Of a DNA stretch of 64,000 nt, positions 57,027-64,000 are shown one piece after another. The notes beneath the pieces are model-generated. The model searched no databases. It was not told the origin of the DNA and was given only the letters and a program-made list of their open reading frames with translations. The position numbers and the translations under genes were made by a program. Source of the DNA: Siphonodentalium dalli (Eukaryota > Mollusca > Scaphopoda > Gadilida > Siphonodentaliidae); assembly GCA_032622095.1 (NCBI GenBank), contig CP136063.1, positions 26,538,987 to 26,602,986 on the forward strand, given 5' to 3'. Each line of letters begins with the position of its first letter. The first letter of the stretch is position 1.

Positions 57027-60000
57027 TTTTATTTATTTATTTATTTTTTTTATTTAGCAGAAAGAATGACAAAGGAAGAAAGACACAAATTCACAGACAT
57101 TCATTCTCTCAATCCAAGGCTTGAAAGAGTGAGACTCTACCATGCCCTGGCCTACTTTCTTACATATAATTCTAAAATATTTAAAGGCACACAGTGTGTT
57201 TGGATAATTTTAACAAAGAGTGTTCAGGTTAAAAGTGAATTTTAGGCTACGCTGGTATAATTTATTTTTCTCCAGAAAATTGGCTCTATTTGCTACAACC
57301 ATGCTGATAACATAATTTTTTGTTTTTTGTTTTGTTTTGTTTTGTTTTTCTTCAAAATATTTGGTTACATGTAGTATTTAAAGTTTGTATAATCAAAGTT
57401 CCAAACACTATGTGCAGTTTTAAATATTTTTACATTCTGAATTTACCAAAAAAACAATATAAATAGACAATCTAACATATTTCAATTGTATTGCAAATAT
57501 TGTAGTTGTTGTAATTATTGGTTCGACAGCACTCGGGGGAAAATACACAACGCTCTCTTGATGTTTCGGACTGTAGCTGAACAAAAATTGTGGTATTGTT
57601 AAGCAAACCGGCATATCTATTGACGTTCTCGGGGAATATGATTGGAAAGTAAAAATGATCGGTGTACTGAAATTGTACAGATATTGTATAAGTGTCTTCC
57701 GCTCGGGTACCAGGTAATTGATTTCTTTTGTGTGTTGTCCAGTCATTGTTAAGCTCGGGGTGTACTTTGTGCCTGAAAAATCTTGTTTTCAATTACACTA
57801 TTATTTAATTTTTAAGGCATTTCGAAGTGTCAGCCATTGGTTATCGAATTCATAGTTCATGTTACATTTTGCGTTGTATCTCTCGCATTCATACCTAAAT
57901 TGAAGATCACAAAGGAACGGTCGAAGTGATAGTTGTGTGGGCGTGAATTTTGTTCTATATATATATTGTTTCAGCACCAGTAGGAACAGATTACTTTTTG
58001 TATTCATGATCTATGCCAATAATTATATTCTTTTTTGTTAGATCAATGGGAAATTGGTTGTTTCTTGCCAATGTTTTAATTTCTATCATAAAGGTTTTGA
58101 CGTGGGGACAGTCCCAGAAAATGTGAGAAATGGTTTCCTGTACGCTATGACAACGATTGCAAAAATCGTCGACTCGAAGGTTAGCCACCTTCAGAAATTT
58201 ATTGGTACTAATAATTCGTGTGTTTATTCTGAATTGGAGCCACTGTAATTTCGTATCCGTTGTCGTTTTAAAGGGCATGCTCAAATATTCTTCCCAATTT
58301 TCTATTTTCTCGCCAAATTTGGATTCCCATTTTTGACATGCATTCGGCATGGTTTTCTCATTTGATAGAATTTTATAAAATAATTGACAGCCTTTTACAC
58401 AATGGAGTATCGGAATGAGATTGTTTGGTATACATGGGTAGGGTATACGGATTAAGGGTTGGTTAAGAGAACTTGCCAATGACATAATCTGACGCTTCAT
58501 GCTGTTGATTGTTATGAAATCAACGCGGATGTTGAAAGTTGCATAAAGTGTGCATGGGGTATGGAATGTATTATCTGATTGGAATAGATCATTTATAAAA
58601 TATATTCCGGCATCTCTCCATGATTTAAAGTTGATCGACGAACCTCCGATTTTTATTTTCGGATTATTCCATACAGTTGAGGCCATAATACTATTATTTG
58701 AATTATTTAATCGCATAAATTTACACCATGCTGAGAAAACATCTCTCCAGAATGGATTTGCGAACTTGTCTGTTTGCTTTACAATATAATTTGGGTGATA
58801 AGTGAGAAAGAGTGGGTCTTTTAAAAAAGAATTGCCATTGCATAGTGAGGCCCATTTCGATTGTTTGCAAACCAAGCGTCTAATCCAGCTAATTTTCATG
58901 GCGCTATCAAAGTTTTCAACATTAATCATCTTCAAACCTCCGTACATATATTCGGTACATAATTGTTTTCTTTTTATTCTATCGCGTTTGGAATTCCAGA
59001 TGAAATTATATAGAATGGTATTTATGGTCTTCAAAAATGCTTTATCTGGACTTGGGAGGGTTATAAATAGGTGTGTCAATTTTGGTAAGATAAGGGATTT
59101 GACGACTGTTATTCTACCTAACGGGGTCAGGAGTCTGTGTTTCCAAATTTTTGTGATCTTTTCTATATCTTCGAGTTTATAATTGTAGTTTATATTCATG
59201 TTTGTTAAATTAGTGTCGAAATGTATCCCTAGAAAATTAAAAGTGTTTACAGTAGACAGGTTTAATTCCTTAAGAACTTGTCTTATTTTAGTATGTGACC
59301 CTATCCCTATCCATGATGCTTGACACTTTTCAGGATTTATGCGCAGACCCGATACCCGAGCAAATTCGTCCAGTGTTAAGTACGATTCGCGTAGACTATT
59401 TTCAGAACCATCAAGAATGAGCGTCGTGTCGTCCGCATATTGTGTTATTTTGTACTCTGAACCACCGAGTAATATCCCTTTAATTGTATTGTTTTGGCAT
59501 ATCATCAGCGCCAAAACTTCAGCACAGAGGAGAAAGATATACGGTGATATTGGGTCACCCTGGCGGCAGCCTCTACCTAGCATGAAGCTCTGAGAAATAT
59601 GACCATTAATCAGAATAGATGAGCTGGCATTCTCATACAAAATTGATAGCCATTTCTTTACAGAATCTCCGAAATTAAAAAGGTCAAGACATTTTCTTAT
59701 AAATGACCATGAAACAATGTCAAATGCTTTTTCAAAATCGATAAGAAGTAGTAGGCCAGATTTATTTTCTTGTTTTGTCCTGTGAATTATGTCGTATATT
59801 AGTCGGGTGTTGTCACCTATATATCTACCAGATAAAAACCCGGTTTGATCAGGGTTGATTATCGATGGGAGTACACGTTTTAGTCTGTCCGCTATATATG
59901 ACGAGGCTAGTTTGTAAGATGTATTCAAAAGGGTAATCGGACGCCAGTTTTTTAACATCTGCCTATTTCTGTCCTTTTTAGGGATCATTATTATAATTCC

Positions 60001-60184
60001 TTGCTTTTGTGTGATTGACAGTTCCCCCGTTGAAAATGATTCATTTAGCGACTGTGTTAAAAGGGGGCCAAAGTCAGACCAAAAGAATTTGTAAAATTCA
60101 CATGTGTATCCTGAAGGCCCTGGGCTTTTATTATTTTTGGTTTTCCTCAGCGCGTCTGTTAATTCTTGTAGGGTTAATGGCCCT
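57027..60184 (-). mobile_element. 5'-truncated L1/Tx1-like LINE
   Basis: The element is on the minus strand. Its 3' tail is TAAA-rich (57027-57057), followed upstream by about 0.9 kb of untranslated sequence and the polymerase frame, cut off at 60184. The 15-bp sequence TCATTGTCGCTTTAT flanks it exactly at 57012-57026 and 60185-60199. That is a target-site duplication made by target-primed reverse transcription. Truncation at the 5' end with loss of the endonuclease is the commonest fate of LINE copies. Confidence 0.9.
57991..60184 (-). pseudogene. LINE reverse transcriptase, N-truncated ORF2
   Basis: An uninterrupted frame of over 700 codons. It begins mid-domain with GPLTLQELTDAL and NNKSPGPSGY. 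The RT core follows: MIPKKDRNRQ, NWRPITLLN, LLLIDFEKAFD (first Asp), GRGCRQGDPISPY and ITQYADDTTLI (Asp pair). Then come the thumb (GLRINPEKC, NFLGI) and a long connection domain with YGGLKM. It ends near a zinc knuckle, FCNRCHSVQETISHIFWDC. The sequence style fits the L1/Tx1 group better than CR1 or RTE. The endonuclease and ORF1 are missing through 5' truncation. The absence of stops over 2.2 kb says the insertion is recent, although the copy cannot move itself. Confidence 0.9.
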
Positions 60185-60283
60185 TCATTGTCGCTTTATA
60201 ACTATGGAATAAAACTATACAGTCAATCAATCTGGGACATTTTTATACGCACTTTTTGAAAAAAGGTCGTACTCTCTCCTGCC

Positions 60284-60309
60284 AAATAAACGTGACGTCA
60301 CGTTTATTT
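60284..60309. promoter_or_regulatory. Perfect 26-bp palindrome with a CRE core
   Basis: AAATAAACG-TGACGTCA-CGTTTATTT reads the same on both strands. TGACGTCA is the consensus CREB/ATF binding site. No promoter or gene adjoins it, so it may be chance or the centre of a small fold-back. Confidence 0.4.
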
Positions 60310-62740
60310 ATTTAAAGAAAAATACGACAGCATCACGATTATTAGGCGCCATCACGATTATTTAAAGTTCTTGCAAAGTCGCGGAATTTTCAGTCAAAAA
60401 GTTAGAAAAAACGTGCAGCTCACTAAAAAAAATAGAAGTGCACTTGACAAGTTGACAGGAATGTGGGAGAATCTCATTCCTAACAGGATTTAGGCCTCTA
60501 GATCATGATGTCCGTGTATAAACAGACGGATTATCGCAGTTAATTACAACTCATCAAAGCTTATAATCACACAGTGACAACTAATTATCGTTGGGACGGA
60601 ACCGACTTCTACTATCAAAACGGGACTTAATGCTAAAATCACATCACCAGGCTTATATTATAAAATAATCAGTGAAACTAATCTGAGTGACAACTGATGA
60701 ACTAATTTAACTTGACGTGGCCGACTTCTCCAAACAATACTGTTATCGTGACCCAATTATGCGCTATCATGAAGACACAGAAGCTGTGAGTCGTGTGCAC
60801 ACATGCGTGACTGGTTTTGGCTATAAATGGAAAGTTACGACACCGCAGTAGCTTCTGTGTGTACACAGGAACATGTATTTAAATCTATGCAATAAAGCAA
60901 TACAATAACATGTCCGTGTATTCAAAGCACAGTTTAATTATGAATGCGATGACTTGGCAACAGTTCCACATTATTAACCACAACTTACGTTTTATGTCGG
61001 ATTTAAGTTTTATGTCGGATTTTAAATAGCCGATGTGCGACATAAGAAAGATAACTCTAATTTACATCTCGAGCGAAATATTGATGGATGATGCAACACA
61101 CATAATCACTTTAATCGGATCAACTAGTCAACATTAATTAAATAAGTTTAATGAAGTTTACATAAATGTATTAATTAATAATATATGCACATGGTTAAAA
61201 CTTATAAATGAATACATTATTATTTGATTAAGTTTTCTTTTTGTTAATCTTGAAATTATAGTTCTTGTTACAATGTTACTTGTTTTAATAAAGCATTTGT
61301 TCTCTCTTCCATCACTTGAATGATCCTGAAATATTTAAACATACAGTAGTCCCATATCATCTCTAGACATGATCAATACATGGGTTTAATTAATTGCGCA
61401 CATACATATTACAGCTGTTGTTATACAACAGTTGGTTAGTTACATTGTGTCACATAGAAAAAACAAACATGAATGATGCATCAAGTCATTGTGTTTGTCT
61501 TTTATATGAGATTCTATATACCTAACTAACTGAATTAATTACTCACTCATAATATGGATTGATCATTGTTCAACTATTTTTATAGTAAAGTTGAGCTTCT
61601 AATAATAACACTGGGTCAGTTAGTCTAGTTAGTAGTCTATTAGTATCAAAGTTCACCTATTGTCAAACAGTGTAAAAATATCAATTTATGAATTATATTT
61701 AATATATTAAGCATAACTTATAATATCAGAACCTGCAAAATAAGCACTAAGGTATTGAAGTAAAGCAAATTAGTCAAAATAGCCAATTTAAGGCTATCTT
61801 TAGAGTTTATAAAAAATCAGCCCCAAAAAAGGTGAGGCAGCCTCGCAAATTATTTAGCGAGGCCTCCTTGGCAGCCTCGCTGTGATTTTGAGAAAGCCGT
61901 GCCTGCTTCCACCCAACCTGGCTACAATCACCACAGTACTTTACCTTACTCAGACTGGTACTGTTACCAAATTACTTACTGTCATTATTAAAGGAGCCAA
62001 TGAGAACAACTTGCATGCATGGGAACTTGCCCAACAATGCCAAATTAATTAAGGCCTACATTCTGCTTCATTTATAGTAGAAATATGGTAAAATGCCATC
62101 ATTGTGCGCCATCACTATTATTTGGCACCATCACTATTATTAATAACACCCGAAAATGTGCACCATCACTATTATTTGGCCATCACTATTATTAGGCAGG
62201 GGAGAGTATTATGTTATCCGTCTGTCCGTTGCCACAAAATGCCACTTATGTGTCTTCGAAGCCATTCAAATACCATTTGAACTCAAATGATTGCTTATGT
62301 GGCTAGTCACATAAGCAACCTCATTTGACAGCTGAAATGTGATCTAAGTGGCCTGAGAAAGTCACTTGAAAAAATTGTCCTTTAATAAATTGAAACAATT
62401 TGTCCATCAATATGGATGTCCAACCAGTATTCTATGGACACGGACGGACGGCTTAAGTGGCTAGCAACATTAGCAACCTTATTTACAAATATACAATATT
62501 TTTCTTAATCACGCTTTATTTCTTAATGAACTCTCTAAATTGTGAATGAAGGGTTGAAAAAATACAATCTGCTGACTACTTCACATGCGCCAACCTTAAG
62601 TCACAGAAATACATTGACACTTGATTTGCAGCCTCGCAAGTAGCATTTCGTGAGAACCCCTTTTGAAGCCACGTAAAAACAAGTAGTCACATAGGTCACA
62701 CCATTTTTTCTAGCCACTTAAGTTTGTAGACACATAAGGG
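60310..62740. other. No gene; scattered short repeats
   Basis: GCCATCACTATTATT-type words repeat at about 62112-62195, with two cousins at 60335-60365. CAGCCTCGC words occur near 61830, 61870 and 62632. A small inverted pair, GCTTATGTGGCTA with TAGTCACATAAGC, is near 62292-62315. No coding sequence is supported. Confidence 0.4.
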
Positions 62741-62744
62741 GCAA

Positions 62745-64000
62745 AATGTGGGTCCGTCCGTTAACATTTTTGGTTTCCGATCGATAACTCCAGTTTGGAT
62801 CTGAACCAAAGTTGGTTTGTGTATTTCCCAGCTAACGATACAGGCCAAGTTCGAATATGGGTTCCGTCCAATTATTTTTACATGAGTTACGGCCCTTTTC
62901 GACTTAGAATTTGACCGTCTGCTAATATTTTTGGTTTCCGACCGATAACTCCAGTTTGGATTATTTGATCTGAACCAAAGTTGGTATGTGTATTTCCCAG
63001 CTAAAACTACAGGCCAAGTTCGAATATGGGTTCCATCCAGTTATTTTTACATGAGTTACGGCCCTTTTCGACTTAGAATTTGACCATCTGTTAACATTTT
63101 TGGTTTCCGACTGATAACTTCAGTTTGGATTATTTGATCTGAACCAATTTGGTATGTGTATTTCCCAGCTAACGATACAGGCCAAGTTCGAATATGGGTT
63201 CCGTCCAGTTTTATTAATGTGAGTTACAGCCCTTTTTGTCCGCCGACCCAACGGGTTCGGAGGACTATTATAATCAGCCTGTGCGTGCGTCCGTCTGTCC
63301 GTGCGTCCGAGGTTTCCGGATAACTTTAGTTAGAGTGAACCAAATTAAATTAAATTTGGTATGGGGGTTTACTAGCAGAAAAGACAGGTCAAGTTCGAAT
63401 TCTGGTTCCGTCCGCCAATTTTCACCAGAGTTATGCCCCCTTTTTGACTTAGAATTTGACCGTCTGTTAACATTTTTGGTTTCCGACCGATAACTCCAGT
63501 TTGGATTATTTGATCTGAACCAAAGTTGGTATGTGTCTTTCTCCCAGCAAAACACAGGTCAAGTTCGAATTCGGGTTCCGTCCGCCAATTTTCCCTTTTT
63601 TACTTAGAATTTTTGCCAATTTTATGTTTCCGGATGATAACTTTAGCAAATGTGTACTGAATGAAATTAAATTTGGTATGTAGGTTTACTAGCACTAAAG
63701 ACAGGTTTTTATGCGCAAACAACGGTCGTATCAAGCCGACACTTAGAGGCGGACATGAGGTCTACCGACCTTTGATTCGACTTAGAATTTGACCAATTTC
63801 ATAACATTTCAGTTTCCGAACGATAACTCCAGTTTTGATTATTTGATCTGAACCAAAGCTGGTATGTGTATTTCCCAGCTAAAACTACAGACAAAGTTCG
63901 AATATAGGTTCTGTCTAATTATTTTCATATGAGTTACAGCCTAGTTTCGACTTAGAATTTGACCGCATTTTGGCATTGAAATTAGGGGTATATTAGATAT
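62745..64000 (+). repeat. Tandem array of about 170-180 bp units, open at right
   Basis: Units carry, in order, TTTGGTTTCCGACCGATAAC, TCCAGTTTGGATTATTTGATC, GAACCAAAGTTGGTATGTG, CAGGCCAAGTTCGAATATGG, GTTCCGTCC, CATGAGTTACGGCCC and TTTTCGACTTAGAATTTGACC. Motif GACTTAGAA falls at 62901, 63070, 63446, 63779 and 63949. Near 63240 a new element start intervenes: CCGACCCAACGGGTTCGG hairpin and GTCCGTCTGTCCGTGCG. The array continues beyond the window. Confidence 0.75.

Overview
The window is eukaryotic and reads as repeat-dense intergenic DNA from a marine invertebrate, most likely a mollusc. The evidence is AT-rich sequence, GT-AG introns, many animal-type DNA transposons, a Penelope-like retroelement, a LINE, roughly 160-180 bp tandem arrays of the kind known from bivalve pearl/Helentron elements, and frequent GTTATCTCCC and TAGGCCTA words. 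The species call is an inference. I found no convincing host gene: every recognisable protein-coding stretch belongs to a mobile element.

Layout. 1-9.3 kb: quiet sequence, a broken pogo/Tigger-like transposon (2.4-3.9 kb), a short hAT-type element with 8-bp duplications (4971-5361), a tandem array (5.45-6.2 kb) and a double fold-back element with a perfect 8-bp duplication (7934-8187). 9.3-41 kb: one decayed hAT (DUF4371/ZNF862-like) transposase gene on the minus strand, split by later arrivals. Two are TTAA-flanked piggyBac-like MITEs. The third is a 27.6-kb insertion (11517-39113) with CCCCTACC ends, a 2-bp TG duplication and arms packed with the palindrome TAGCTA.

Inside that insertion lies a large, very young tandem duplication: copy 1 is 12659-30097 and copy 2 is 30098-38930. 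Copy 1 carries an extra 8632-bp transposon (15864-24495). It has 27-bp imperfect terminal repeats, a 4-bp ATAC duplication and a three-exon transposase gene whose last exon is a PHD finger. Copy 2 holds the exact empty site.

41-64 kb: fold-back elements, a 360-bp repeat, and a third piggyBac-like MITE (44604-49039) that has swallowed a 4-kb array of about 165-bp monomers. After these come a TTAA-flanked 506-bp MITE, a Penelope-like element (about 51.8-56.0 kb) lying inside a (TATC)n microsatellite, a 5'-truncated L1/Tx1-like LINE inserted in another MITE with a 15-bp duplication, and an array running off the right edge.

The Penelope-like element encodes reverse transcriptase and GIY-YIG nuclease. 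Upstream it has an open frame with an SGNH-hydrolase signature.

The nested insertions give a relative order of events. The hAT came first, then the piggyBac-like MITEs, then the local duplication beside them, then the CCCCTACC element. Its internal duplication and the 8.6-kb transposon insertion are youngest; the order of those last two is open. Names of superfamilies rest on motifs and target-site signatures read by eye; no database search was possible.
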